From NCBI RefSeq assembly GCF_020165985.1, contig NZ_JAIUKZ010000001.1, forward strand, positions 1 through 64,000: DNA of 64,000 nt. The letters are read 5' to 3'. This DNA comes from Bacillus sp. RAR_GA_16. GTDB taxonomy: Bacteria; Bacillota; Bacilli; Bacillales; Guptibacillaceae. Position numbers and translations under genes: made by a program. Shown here piece after piece: positions 16,952 through 24,729 of the stretch. Under the pieces are notes generated by a model. It was not told the origin of the DNA, did not search any database, and was given only the letters and a program-made list of their open reading frames with translations. The number at the start of each line of letters is the position of its first letter. Position 1 is the first letter of the stretch.

Positions 16952-18301
16952 TTAATCGAATAGGATGCTAAGGTCGTCTTCAACACCTTCTCCAACGGCA
17001 TTCTTTCCACCTAAAATGGTGTAAGCTTTCGTTTCTTTTTCAAGGAAAAGTTGCGCAGCTGGCGTTGAGAGTTTGTCTTTTTTTGTCAGGACAATCGGTT
17101 GAGACGTATCGGCCGCATAGACAGAGCCTGCTAACGCATCCGCAAAGTTCATGCCAGTAGCTACCGTAGCAAATTTCACCGGTACATCGAGCTGCTTGAT
17201 GACTTCAACGGATGTTTCATAACGATTGTCACCTGCGATTCGCTTGCCTTCTGGGAGTTTTGTTAGTACGTCATCATCGATAACGGCTTGTCCACCGATA
17301 GCATAGGTGTGATCAAAACCAGATAGCGCTTTTTCTGTTTCAGCAGGAAGCTCATTCGTTTTCGTTAATAGAATCGGGCTTCCCTCCTGTGCTGCGATGG
17401 AAGCGACGGATAGGGCATCCGGGAAGTCGCCACCGTACGTGACGTACGCTGTGTCGTCATGATCTAGTTTACTCGCAATTTGGGCAGCGGTATCATAGCG
17501 GTTTTCACCTGAAATACGGCTGGAGGCAATGTTCATGTCTTTCAGTTCGTTTTCCACATTTTCCATAATTGCAGATTCGCCGCCTAAAATGGTGACGTGA
17601 TTGACATCAAAGTAGCTTAGCGCTTCTTTTACCTCATCAGGGATCGTATTGGTTTTTGTTAAAAGAATCGGAGCATCCATCTGATAGGCTAGCGGCGCTC
17701 CGGCAAGTGCATCTGGGAAATCGAGTCCTGTCGCAAGAACAACTTCAGGGGCTTCCCCTTTTTCAAAATCGGCTTTTGCAATTTCAACCGCTGTTTCATA
17801 GCGATTGTCGCCTTCAATGCGCGTGATTTCTTGCTCGCCTGTCGCGATTGAAGCGGTGAAATGGTACTCTTCCCCATTGTTTTTGTTGCTAGTATCCGAA
17901 ACAGCAAAGTAATACGTGCCAGGAGACAGCGCTTCAAAACCGGCGTAGAAACCTTCTGCTGTATCCTTATAGTCTGGTGTGAGTTCTTCTTGTGCGTTGT
18001 TATAGACTGTTACCTTGAGATCAAGGGAGCTCGCATCTTCATATGTACCAGCAAAAAGTTCAACAGGAAGCGCCTTGTCGCCATTAATGACGACCTTATA
18101 GTAGTCTTGATCACCGTCCGTTAGTTTCCCGATCGCATAGTCATTTAACGGTAGATGATTCGCCCAGTCAAAAGCATTGTTTGGTTCTACTTCCTCCATA
18201 AAGTGAAAGTCCTTTTGAGCAGTTTCGTCAGCCGAGGCCGCTGGAGCACCTAGCATCGTGCCTGCCAGCATGACCGACAGCAAGCCAACCGATTTCTTCA
18301 T
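16952..18301 (-). CDS. Secreted CWB2 cell-wall-binding protein (paralog 3)
   Basis: This 449-residue protein begins MKKSVGLLSVMLAGTMLGAP, a signal peptide with a likely cut near ASA-DE. The mature N-terminus has the same PPC-like region (EVEPNNAFDWANHL to PGTYYFAVSDTSNKNNG). Three CWB2 repeats follow, each with RYETA/RYDTA and an FPDALAGAPLA- or FADALAGSVYA-type core. GGGGAGATTGAA precedes the ATG. Unlike the other two paralogs it lacks the shared leader and the exact 0A-like box. It lies first in the tandem array relative to transcription but is probably transcribed alone, because a strong terminator follows. Confidence 0.88.
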   Translation of the reverse strand: MKKSVGLLSVMLAGTMLGAPAASADETAQKDFHFMEEVEPNNAFDWANHLPLNDYAIGKLTDGDQDYYKVVINGDKALPVELFAGTYEDASSLDLKVTVYNNAQEELTPDYKDTAEGFYAGFEALSPGTYYFAVSDTSNKNNGEEYHFTASIATGEQEITRIEGDNRYETAVEIAKADFEKGEAPEVVLATGLDFPDALAGAPLAYQMDAPILLTKTNTIPDEVKEALSYFDVNHVTILGGESAIMENVENELKDMNIASSRISGENRYDTAAQIASKLDHDDTAYVTYGGDFPDALSVASIAAQEGSPILLTKTNELPAETEKALSGFDHTYAIGGQAVIDDDVLTKLPEGKRIAGDNRYETSVEVIKQLDVPVKFATVATGMNFADALAGSVYAADTSQPIVLTKKDKLSTPAAQLFLEKETKAYTILGGKNAVGEGVEDDLSILFD

Positions 18302-18528
18302 TTCAATCTCCCCAATCTGTTAAATTTTTTAACCGATCCCCAAACAAATTTTTCCATCCCCTTGTTCATTGTGAAGTATATAGGAGATAAGCCGCTCTGG
18401 CTAGAGGGGATTCATGTTGTTTTTGTAAATGCTCCAATAAATTTTTAGATTATTTTTACAATTAAAAGGGATGCTTGCTCAGTGTGACGAAAGGAGTATC
18501 CAGTCACTTCCAAAAAAGGAGCGGTACA

Positions 18529-19443
18529 ATGAAGCTTGTGCTAAGTCGAAAAGGATTTGATGCGGGTAGCGGCGGGAGGTTATCGCCTTATGATGAGGCG
18601 ACAGGGAAATACGTTTGGCTGCCGATTCCTGAGCGGAAAGCGATTTTTCAGGCGAGGATTAGGTATGATGAAATTCCGGTTGAGCGAGGCTATTTAGGGA
18701 GTGTCGTTGGGACGAATGTGAGTGATGTTTATCAGGAGATCTATGGGACTTCGAAGATTAAAGTGCGAGCTGTGGGTCAGCGCGATATTAACGATCCGGA
18801 TATATATGCCCACTTTGACCCGATGCTTGGAAGGGCTCCGTGGATACCGGAAAATAGTGCGTTTCAGATCGGGAGAGGATTTGGGCAGGCCAATGCAGCG
18901 CCACATTTGCGGAAAATGGATGTGGGGGATGGAGATTTGTTTCTGTTCTTTGGAGGGTTTAAGGCGATTGGGAAAGCTCGAAAAGGACATTTTCTGTATG
19001 GGTGGATGAAGGTGAAGAAGCGGTTTGAAACGTATGCGGATGCCAAGGCGGCTTCGGATGAGTATGAGCTAGGCCGTCATCCTCATGTGACGAAGGATGC
19101 TTTTTCAAAATTAAATTATGTGTACGTCCCGGATGAGTGGTTGTTTGAAGACCTCGGGATACCTGGGTGTGGGTATTTTAAGACATTAAATGAAGGGTTG
19201 CGGTTGTCTGAGCGACTGGATGGGAAGCATGGCACGTGGCGGTTGCCTTCGTTTCTCTATCAGAACATTAGTCAGGTTCATCATCGTACGTGGTTGCAGG
19301 ATCATGACGGTTGTACCGTTTCAACGGGGATTGGGCAGGAATTTGTTTGTGCCAATCCAGGTGCTGATGGAGAAGCCTGGATCAGAGACCTGTTTGTGCG
19401 GAATCAAGGGAATGTTTTTCGTGAAGGGATCAAAAGCGTGTGA
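18529..19443 (+). CDS. Nmad3-like putative nucleotide/DNA modification protein
   Basis: The 304-residue protein starts MKLVLSRKGFDAGSGGRLSP and continues with a short LPIPE segment, the pattern I associate with the Nmad3 (nucleotide modification associated domain 3) family described by comparative genomics of phage and bacterial base-modification systems. Other conserved-looking parts are HFDPMLGRAPW, FLFFGGFKA and the ending GADGEAWIRDLF. AAAAAAGGAGCGGTACA lies just before the ATG at 18529; an in-frame start 18 codons earlier is not needed. No partner modification gene lies beside it. Biochemical activity of the family is not established, and the assignment rests on recalled N-terminal pattern. 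Confidence 0.6.
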   Translation: MKLVLSRKGFDAGSGGRLSPYDEATGKYVWLPIPERKAIFQARIRYDEIPVERGYLGSVVGTNVSDVYQEIYGTSKIKVRAVGQRDINDPDIYAHFDPMLGRAPWIPENSAFQIGRGFGQANAAPHLRKMDVGDGDLFLFFGGFKAIGKARKGHFLYGWMKVKKRFETYADAKAASDEYELGRHPHVTKDAFSKLNYVYVPDEWLFEDLGIPGCGYFKTLNEGLRLSERLDGKHGTWRLPSFLYQNISQVHHRTWLQDHDGCTVSTGIGQEFVCANPGADGEAWIRDLFVRNQGNVFREGIKSV

Positions 19444-19599
19444 TTTTTTTGGGTACATGTGCCTGAATGAAAGTTAGAAGCTGGATAAAACTAGACTTTT
19501 GATGGGAATTGGGAAAAATGAAAAAAGGTACTCCGTTCCATATCTTCCCTCTATTTCCTGTATTATAATGAGGGTTAACTTATTGAGAGGGGCTTGCTA

Positions 19600-20217
19600 A
19601 TGAAATTTGTACATGTACTTGGTTCTCTGGTTCTTGCTTCCTGCTTTTATTTATTCTTCTTAGAGGACAATGCGGCTGCGATGATGGACACCGGTTCGAG
19701 AGGATCAGAGGTTGAGCACATGCAGAGGGTGTTGGAGAAACTCGATTACTTCCATACGACTCCCACGGGTTATTATGGTTCAGTAACGGAACAAGCGGTT
19801 CGTGATTTTCAGACAGACTTTGGACTGAGCGCGGATGGCGTTGCGGGAACAAATACGCTGAACATGCTGAATAACCTTGAAATGATTGCGCATGTTGTTC
19901 ACGGCGAGTCCCGCGGTGAACTTTATGAAGGAAAGGTGGCGGTTGCGGCTGTAATCTTAAATCGCGTTAAGTCATCATCATTTCCAGGCAGTACATACGG
20001 GGTGATTTACCAGCAAAATGCTTTTACAGCACTAAATGATGGCCAGTATTGGCTCACGCCTGATGCTTCTTCTTACCGAGCTGCGAAGGATGCGTACTTC
20101 GGATGGGATCCATCTGACGGCGCAACGTATTACTACAATCCGAGCGGTGTGTCGGATGAGTGGATTTATTCGCGTGATGTGATTAAGACGATTGGGCAGC
20201 ATGTGTATGCGAGGTAA
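19600..20217 (+). CDS. Peptidoglycan-binding cell-wall hydrolase (SleB/CwlJ family)
   Basis: This 205-residue exported protein has an N-terminal hydrophobic signal (LGSLVLASCFYLFFL), a PG-binding-1 domain at about residues 30-85 (DTGSRGSEVEHMQRVLEKL and VTEQAVRDFQTDFGL), and a Hydrolase_2 domain opening with MIAHVVHGESRGELYEG, whose Glu is the catalytic residue of SleB-type lytic enzymes. The ending TYYYNPSGVSDEWIYSR is typical. SleB degrades spore cortex during germination; close paralogs act on vegetative wall. The start at 19600 follows GAGAGGGG. No ypeB follows, as it does sleB in Bacillus, so this may be a SleB paralog, not SleB itself. Confidence 0.85.
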   Translation: MKFVHVLGSLVLASCFYLFFLEDNAAAMMDTGSRGSEVEHMQRVLEKLDYFHTTPTGYYGSVTEQAVRDFQTDFGLSADGVAGTNTLNMLNNLEMIAHVVHGESRGELYEGKVAVAAVILNRVKSSSFPGSTYGVIYQQNAFTALNDGQYWLTPDASSYRAAKDAYFGWDPSDGATYYYNPSGVSDEWIYSRDVIKTIGQHVYAR

Positions 20218-20231
20218 AGGATGAGAGAGTG

Positions 20232-20314
20232 AATGCGATAAAGTCCGCGTGAGGCGGACTTTATCGCATTTTTGTTTGTGAAGGGGGTCAGGCTCGAGTC
20301 TGACCCCCTTCACA
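20232..20314 (+). repeat. Composite element: hairpin A (20232-20270) plus palindrome B (20277-20314)
   Basis: Hairpin A is a perfect 17-base stem with inner core GTCCGC/GCGGAC and a 5-base loop, followed by TTTGTTTGTG. Palindrome B is TGTGAAGGGGGTCAGGCTC paired with its complement, with one mismatch (GAGTCTG). It follows the SleB-like gene and can act as its terminator. Confidence 0.9.
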
Positions 20315-20433
20315 CCGCTTTTCACTCCTTCCCACATTCTTTGTTAATTTCTTCACAATTTCTTAACACACACAAGGGCGAAAACACGTTATGCTAGAGT
20401 CAAATGGTATAGTAAAGGAAGGAGGTTGTGTTC

Positions 20434-20598
20434 ATGGGAGTTCAACTCCGTAAAGGCATGATTGATCGTCGAACCTACCTAATTCGTAAGCTACTAAACT
20501 CACCTGATAACCGAAATGATCTTAGTAAGTTACACAGTCTCACATTAACTGAGCTTGAGAAGATGTATGCGAATGATCGCCGTAAACAAGCATTGTAA
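20434..20598 (+). CDS. Small basic protein, FbpA-like
   Basis: The 54-residue product begins MGVQLRKGMIDRRTYLIRKL and contains LTLTELEKMYAND. This matches the pattern I recall for the Fur-regulated basic protein FbpA family of Bacillus (LRK..., RR.YLI.KL, LTLSELE). FbpA acts with the FsrA small RNA in the iron-sparing response in B. subtilis; no Fur box was recognised here, so regulation by iron is unproven. The ribosome site AAGGAAGGAGGTTGTGTTC is strong. A composite terminator-like element follows 28 bases after the stop. Confidence 0.65.
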   Translation: MGVQLRKGMIDRRTYLIRKLLNSPDNRNDLSKLHSLTLTELEKMYANDRRKQAL

Positions 20599-20625
20599 TG
20601 GTAAATGATGTTCGATAGATAAGGA

Positions 20626-20701
20626 ACAGGGCATTGTCCGCCTGAGGCGGACAATGCCCTGTTTTTTGTTGTGTGGGGGGTCAGGCTCGAGCCTGACCCC
20701 C
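20626..20701 (+). repeat. Composite element: hairpin A (20626-20662) plus palindrome B (20676-20701)
   Basis: Hairpin A has a perfect 17-base stem ACAGGGCATTGTCCGCC with loop TGA, followed by TTTTTT. Palindrome B is the perfect 26-base form GGGGGTCAGGCTC/GAGCCTGACCCCC. B runs into the convergent XRE gene and supplies its last codons and stop. Confidence 0.9.
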
Positions 20702-21127
20702 TGCTACAGAAACGTCAACATTTATAGTCGCTTTCATTCGCATTGCAGTCATTACTTTTTCGATCTTCTCTGTCGTCGCTCCATAGTATTCATTCCTTTC
20801 ATCTCTTGAAATTTGAGCTGCTGATACCTTTAACTTATCCGCTAATTCTTGTTGAGTCATCCCAATATAGATTCTATAAGCTACCAAAGTTTTTCCAATA
20901 TCAGTGAATTTATGAATAGGGTTAAATGATCCCCTTTTTATTCGTTCATAGTAGTGAACTTCTTCTTTTAACTGTTCATGGAAAGAAATTAAAGGTGAAA
21001 TGGCCATTCTAATTTGTTCTTCATTTAATCCCATGTTCGTAAAACGTTCTTTTTCACTTTGTATAAACTCTTTATCTTGTTTTAATTTTTCAACTGCTTT
21101 TTGATAGGAAGACTCATTTTTAATCAT
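20681..21127 (-). CDS. XRE-family helix-turn-helix protein, candidate antitoxin
   Basis: This 148-residue protein has a helical N-terminal half and a C-terminal HTH at about residues 85-125 (YIGMTQQELADKLKVSAAQISRDERNEYYG). The layout, an HTH in the C-terminal half next to a small enzyme-like gene, fits antitoxins that repress their own operon. The last residues AGGQARA and the TGA stop are encoded by a copy of palindrome B, so the native C-terminus seems to have been replaced. It starts 14 bases after the partner gene ends. The module is AT-rich compared with its neighbours. Antitoxin function is inference. Confidence 0.65.
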   Translation of the reverse strand: MIKNESSYQKAVEKLKQDKEFIQSEKERFTNMGLNEEQIRMAISPLISFHEQLKEEVHYYERIKRGSFNPIHKFTDIGKTLVAYRIYIGMTQQELADKLKVSAAQISRDERNEYYGATTEKIEKVMTAMRMKATINVDVSVAGGQARA

Positions 21128-21141
21128 TGAGTTCCACTCCC

Positions 21142-21669
21142 TTATTTAATGATTTTAATAATTCCCTTTGGCTGAAATGTTTCTCTCGTTTTTCTAAACG
21201 CTGCAGGAAATTTTTGTTCATTTCCAAACTCATCTGTTATTCCCGATCCTTGACCAACATGTGGATAGAGTTCTACTTTATAAACATGCCACATTGGCAA
21301 CTGCGCTTTTGCAGAATTCCGATCATATATCCTGTCGTTCCAATCCCATGTCCAAACTTTATAAGGATCGATGCTATTCAACTCTCTAACAAGGTCTGGA
21401 AGCGTCATAATATCCGCTACAAAATAGCCATCTATATCTCCAGGACTCGCTTTATCTTCAACAAATGAACCATCAATATAAATATCTTTTAATCCAACTC
21501 GCCATAGCTGATCAACTAAAATCTCTAAATTATTCACTAACATTAAACGTTTTTCCGCGTCCCAGGGAAGATTTTTTAATCCCTTTACTAAAAGAGAATC
21601 TTTCAATTCATCGATAGTCATTGGAAAATCATACGGTGGTAATAAACCATCTTCATTAAATTTCAACAT
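21142..21669 (-). CDS. DUF6932-like nucleotidyltransferase-fold protein, candidate toxin
   Basis: The 175-residue protein contains IYIDGSFVEDKASPGDIDGY, which matches the GS-x(n)-DxD signature of minimal nucleotidyltransferases. The opening (DGLLPPYDFPMTIDELKDSL) and overall size resemble the DUF6932 family. Its gene lies first in a two-gene operon with an XRE regulator, the usual arrangement of NTase-type toxin-antitoxin modules. Whether it modifies tRNA, proteins or a small molecule is unknown. AGGGAACTT lies before the ATG at 21669. The pair lies between two composite palindromic elements. Confidence 0.6.
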   Translation of the reverse strand: MLKFNEDGLLPPYDFPMTIDELKDSLLVKGLKNLPWDAEKRLMLVNNLEILVDQLWRVGLKDIYIDGSFVEDKASPGDIDGYFVADIMTLPDLVRELNSIDPYKVWTWDWNDRIYDRNSAKAQLPMWHVYKVELYPHVGQGSGITDEFGNEQKFPAAFRKTRETFQPKGIIKIIK

Positions 21670-21830
21670 TAAGTTCCCTCCAACGCGATTAATTATACGC
21701 CTTGTAATAAAAACTTTTATGTTAAGTTAACTTTATTGTTAATATATAGTTTATGTTGATTACTTCTTCTTGTCAATTTAGTTATCAAAATATTAATGAT
21801 CCCCTACCCTCTATAATGAAAGCATGGATA

Positions 21831-21918
21831 ACAAAAGCATCCTATTGTCCGCAGTTAGCGGACAATAGGATGCTTTTGTTTATAATGGGGGTCAGGCTCG
21901 AGCCTGACCCCCATTATA
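21831..21918 (+). repeat. Composite element: hairpin A (21831-21879) plus palindrome B (21881-21918)
   Basis: Hairpin A is a perfect 22-base stem from ACAAAAGCATCC inward to GTCCGC, loop AGTTA. Palindrome B is a perfect 38-base palindrome from TATAATGGGGGTCAGG outward. Neighbouring genes on both sides are on the minus strand, yet the A-then-B order is the same as elsewhere. Confidence 0.9.
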
Positions 21919-21919
21919 T

Positions 21920-22636
21920 TTACCTCTTTATTTCCACTCTATGAAAATGCTTCCCAGCTCGCTCTCGCAGTGGGTCTTCTACCACTCCATCATAAGCCAC
22001 GATAAAACAAGTAGACGGCCCTGAGGATTTTTTGAGATCAAGCTCAGAACGCACCATACTCTCCTCAACTTCTACACCATCTACAAGCTCATCCAACTCA
22101 TAAAGAATCCCTTTCGATCCAACTGGAAGAACGGCTTGAACACCTTCCTGCTCACTTATCCAGTGAAACAGTTCAAGAGGAGCGATCTCACTTGCTTCTT
22201 TCACCACTTCTTCTCCAACAAGCGGTTTGCCTATCACCGCGAATTTCGTTGTATCATCTAAGCGCACTTCAGATAACGCGCGATTTTGCTTCCCGATCAC
22301 GACTACCCCAAGCGCTGACTGAAGCAGCGGCATATTCGTTTCCGAGCTTCCTGTAATCGTGATTTCGTGGTCAAATCCAAGCTCTCGTTTCCCACGTTCC
22401 AAACCGCTCACAAGTGCTTTCCACTCCGAATCACCGCAAAAATTATGCAGCACAACGGAAACGGGAGCGCCGCCAAAAGCGATGTTTTCCATCACCGCAA
22501 CGCGAAACGCGTAATAAGAAACAACGTCGTATGGCACTGCTACATGATCTTGATCCTTCAGGCCAATCGCGCCGCTGTTATCGCTTGTGATTACAAGGGT
22601 TTCTTCGCCAAGTCCAATGACTGTCCCATCTCTCAT
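21920..22636 (-). CDS. cblS: Alpha-ribazole kinase CblS (PurM/AIR-synthase-like fold)
   Basis: CblS phosphorylates alpha-ribazole to alpha-ribazole phosphate, feeding the nucleotide loop of cobalamin in Firmicutes that lack CobT. The 238-residue protein has AIR-synthase-like features: ETLVITSDNSGAIGLK near the N-terminus, then a VVSYYAFRVAVMENIAFGG region and ITGSSETNM. It overlaps the cblT gene by 4 bases (ATGA), the diagnostic CblT-CblS pairing known from Listeria and Geobacillus. It is the last gene of the cobalamin operon and ends 2 bases before palindrome B. Recognition rests on fold motifs plus this context. Confidence 0.8.
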   Translation of the reverse strand: MRDGTVIGLGEETLVITSDNSGAIGLKDQDHVAVPYDVVSYYAFRVAVMENIAFGGAPVSVVLHNFCGDSEWKALVSGLERGKRELGFDHEITITGSSETNMPLLQSALGVVVIGKQNRALSEVRLDDTTKFAVIGKPLVGEEVVKEASEIAPLELFHWISEQEGVQAVLPVGSKGILYELDELVDGVEVEESMVRSELDLKKSSGPSTCFIVAYDGVVEDPLRERAGKHFHRVEIKR

Positions 22637-23118
22637 AAACTTGCCAGTCCCCTTTTCTCAAAAAGGGGCACAAGTCGCGGAATCAAAATGAGCGCAAGCG
22701 CGAGATTTAGCACAGACGCAATCACCAAACTTGGAAGGATTGCCACATAAAATCCTGTACCTAGAAGGAATAAGAACGGAAGCGGAGCGACTACTCCATT
22801 GCCGATCGCAAACGTGACAGCGGCCACCTTCCTTTTATTCGCTTCATATAGTTTTCCAAACAGCCACACAAGTGCCGCCATTTCCCCTGCAATGACAAGG
22901 TGCATCGGCCCAAGCGGAAATCCGACGATCAGCGCAGATAACAGATGCCCGAAGCTTGCGATCAGTGCGCCACTTCTATTTCCTATTAGAACTGCCGCAA
23001 TAAGCGCTGGAAAGGCATCGAGTGCGATACTTCCGACGGCGGATGGCATTTTCAGAATGGCGCCAACAACGGAGAGCGCAATGAACATCGCAAGAAGGCT
23101 TGCGCGTTTACCTGACAT
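22633..23118 (-). CDS. cblT: Alpha-ribazole transporter CblT (ECF S-component-like)
   Basis: This 161-residue hydrophobic protein has about five or six membrane spans and resembles substrate-binding S components of ECF transporters (LLAMFIALSVVGAILKMPS, ALDAFPALIAAVLIG). In Listeria innocua, CblT imports alpha-ribazole for CblS to phosphorylate. TAAAGGAGAGTAAGAC lies directly before its ATG. It sits between the adenosyltransferase and cblS genes and overlaps cblS by 4 bases. A role in taking up the lower-ligand nucleoside is inferred from the family and position. Confidence 0.8.
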   Translation of the reverse strand: MSGKRASLLAMFIALSVVGAILKMPSAVGSIALDAFPALIAAVLIGNRSGALIASFGHLLSALIVGFPLGPMHLVIAGEMAALVWLFGKLYEANKRKVAAVTFAIGNGVVAPLPFLFLLGTGFYVAILPSLVIASVLNLALALILIPRLVPLFEKRGLASL

Positions 23119-23121
23119 GTC

Positions 23122-23712
23122 TTACTCTCCTTTACGCTTTCCGCCCCGGAACACCTTGGCGCTTCTTGCGTACTCGATATCTTTTACCTTTAAGCGGAAG
23201 TTGATGACGCGTGCGAGTGCGAAAAAGTAGTCAGATAGACGGTTTAAGTATTTCATCGGAACGGTTGGCACGTTTTCGGCTTGCTTCATCAATGTCACCA
23301 CATGACGCTCAGCGCGACGTGTGATCGTCCGTGCGATATGGATTGTTGCGGACGGCTTGCTGCCGCCTGGCAGGATGAATTTTTCAAGTGCCGGTGCTTC
23401 TTCAATAAAGGTATCGATTCGGTTCTCAAGATAAGTGATGGACTCTTCCTTCAGCTTCAGTTCACGCTTTGGCGAGACGTTCGCAAGGTCGCCACCGCAG
23501 TCAAAAAGCTCATGTTGAATTTTTTCGAGGTCGTCGATTAAGTCATTCAATGAATCTTTCCCAATTTCACTTAGCTCGACAATCGCCTGTCCAACGAAGC
23601 CGTTCACTTCATCAACCGTTCCGTAAGCGTCGACACGGACATCATCTTTATCGACGCGGCCTCCAATAATACTCGTTTTTCCTTCATCACCTGTTCGCGT
23701 ATAAATTCTCAT
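23122..23712 (-). CDS. PduO-type cob(I)alamin adenosyltransferase
   Basis: This enzyme transfers the adenosyl group of ATP to cob(I)alamin or cobinamide. The 196-residue protein begins MRIYTRTGDEGKTSIIGG, the PduO/EutT ATP-binding loop, followed by RVDAYGTVDEVNGFVG and the C-terminal ITRRAERHVV and YLNRLSDYFFALAR motifs. A short basic tail (FRGGKRKGE) ends it. In this salvage operon it makes the adenosylated corrinoid needed by CobQ/CbiB/CobU steps. GGGGGATTTTAGGG precedes the ATG. Confidence 0.93.
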   Translation of the reverse strand: MRIYTRTGDEGKTSIIGGRVDKDDVRVDAYGTVDEVNGFVGQAIVELSEIGKDSLNDLIDDLEKIQHELFDCGGDLANVSPKRELKLKEESITYLENRIDTFIEEAPALEKFILPGGSKPSATIHIARTITRRAERHVVTLMKQAENVPTVPMKYLNRLSDYFFALARVINFRLKVKDIEYARSAKVFRGGKRKGE

Positions 23713-23731
23713 CCCTAAAATCCCCCTTTGA

Positions 23732-24166
23732 TTATTTAAGCTGCTGATTTAAGCCATACCAGATCACGTCAACGCGATCGGCGACGGCAGCGAGGTCTTG
23801 ATACGCCCATCCGGTTAGATCACGCCAATCGCGTTCTTCTTTTTCCATCGGTACAATACCTTTGGTAATATCCGTGCCAATGATGACGACAGTTCGTTCG
23901 TGACGCTCGCTTTCCCACGTCCGCCAGATTCCAAGTAGCGACTGCCAGATCGCCCGGCATTCTTCCAATCCTGATTCGACCGTTAACCCCTTGAGCCACT
24001 GTTCTACCCCTTCTAGAACGACCACATCGCCATAAAAGCGACTCACATTGAGCGGAATTTTTGTTTGATCATAAGCCGATTTCCAGCAATGATCTTCGGT
24101 TAATCCGTAGAAGTTCTTCACCCATTTTGATTTGCCATTATAGGCACCACCCGTAACGAAGTGCAT
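23732..24166 (-). CDS. Divergent CobU-like nucleotide-binding protein
   Basis: The 144-residue product starts MHFVTGGAYNGKSKWVKNF, a P-loop (GGAYNGKS) at the place of CobU's GGxRSGKS. It keeps VVVLEGVEQWL and VVIIGTDI segments resembling CobU core strands. It is shorter than the canonical CobU encoded at 26959-27501 and I see no counterpart of the RHQHDR region that carries the guanylylated histidine in CobU. It may therefore only be a kinase, or a helper of the true CobU. AAGGAGGGACGCGCG defines the start at 24166, which overlaps the phosphatase gene by 49 bases. Confidence 0.7.
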   Translation of the reverse strand: MHFVTGGAYNGKSKWVKNFYGLTEDHCWKSAYDQTKIPLNVSRFYGDVVVLEGVEQWLKGLTVESGLEECRAIWQSLLGIWRTWESERHERTVVIIGTDITKGIVPMEKEERDWRDLTGWAYQDLAAVADRVDVIWYGLNQQLK

Positions 24167-24729
24167 CGCGCGTCCCTCCTTAGATCTTCTCGTTTCCATT
24201 CAAGTTCAACCGCTGAACCGTGCGGAACCTTCCATTCCCAGAACGACTTTTTTTCAGGCGCATATTTCATTAACAAATAGCGAATAACCCCACCATGCGT
24301 CGTGAGAATCACCTTTTTATTCAACTGCACATCCAGTTGTTCAACAAGCGCTTGAAATCCCTGATCAATTCGCTCCGTAAATTCCGTAAAACTTTCCCCG
24401 CCAGGTGGCGCTTCCGCAAGCGGATCGGTCACCCAACGTTGATATTGCCTATCATGTTCAAGGTCGGCATACGTTTTTCCTTCCCATTCCCCGAAGAGGA
24501 TTTCGCGAAAAAGCGGCATCGTGATTGGTTTTCGATGCGGAAAAAGTCGTTTTGTCGTTTGCAGGCAGCGATCCAAATCACTCGTAAAAATCAGATCGTA
24601 GTCATCCGGCACGTCCGCAAATTCAGCACCTTCACTAATCGACGGGTTCGTCCATCCAATATAAGCACCGCGCTTATTATCGTCGGTTACCCCATGACGA
24701 AATAATGTAATAACCACACGCTCATCCAT
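24118..24729 (-). CDS. cobC: Alpha-ribazole phosphatase-like histidine phosphatase (CobC family)
   Basis: This 203-residue histidine phosphatase removes the 5'-phosphate from alpha-ribazole phosphate or adenosylcobalamin phosphate. The phosphohistidine motif is TLFRHGVTDDN at residues ~8-18; other signatures are DLIFTSDLDRCLQT, EILFGEWEGKTY and TTHGGVIRYLL with the second catalytic His. The start ATG at 24729 follows GGAATGGAGGTG and overlaps cobS by 43 bases; its end overlaps the CobU-like gene. Position in the nucleotide-loop cluster supports the CobC role, though family members are broadly active. Confidence 0.88.
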   Translation of the reverse strand: MDERVVITLFRHGVTDDNKRGAYIGWTNPSISEGAEFADVPDDYDLIFTSDLDRCLQTTKRLFPHRKPITMPLFREILFGEWEGKTYADLEHDRQYQRWVTDPLAEAPPGGESFTEFTERIDQGFQALVEQLDVQLNKKVILTTHGGVIRYLLMKYAPEKKSFWEWKVPHGSAVELEWKREDLRRDARCTSLRVVPIMANQNG

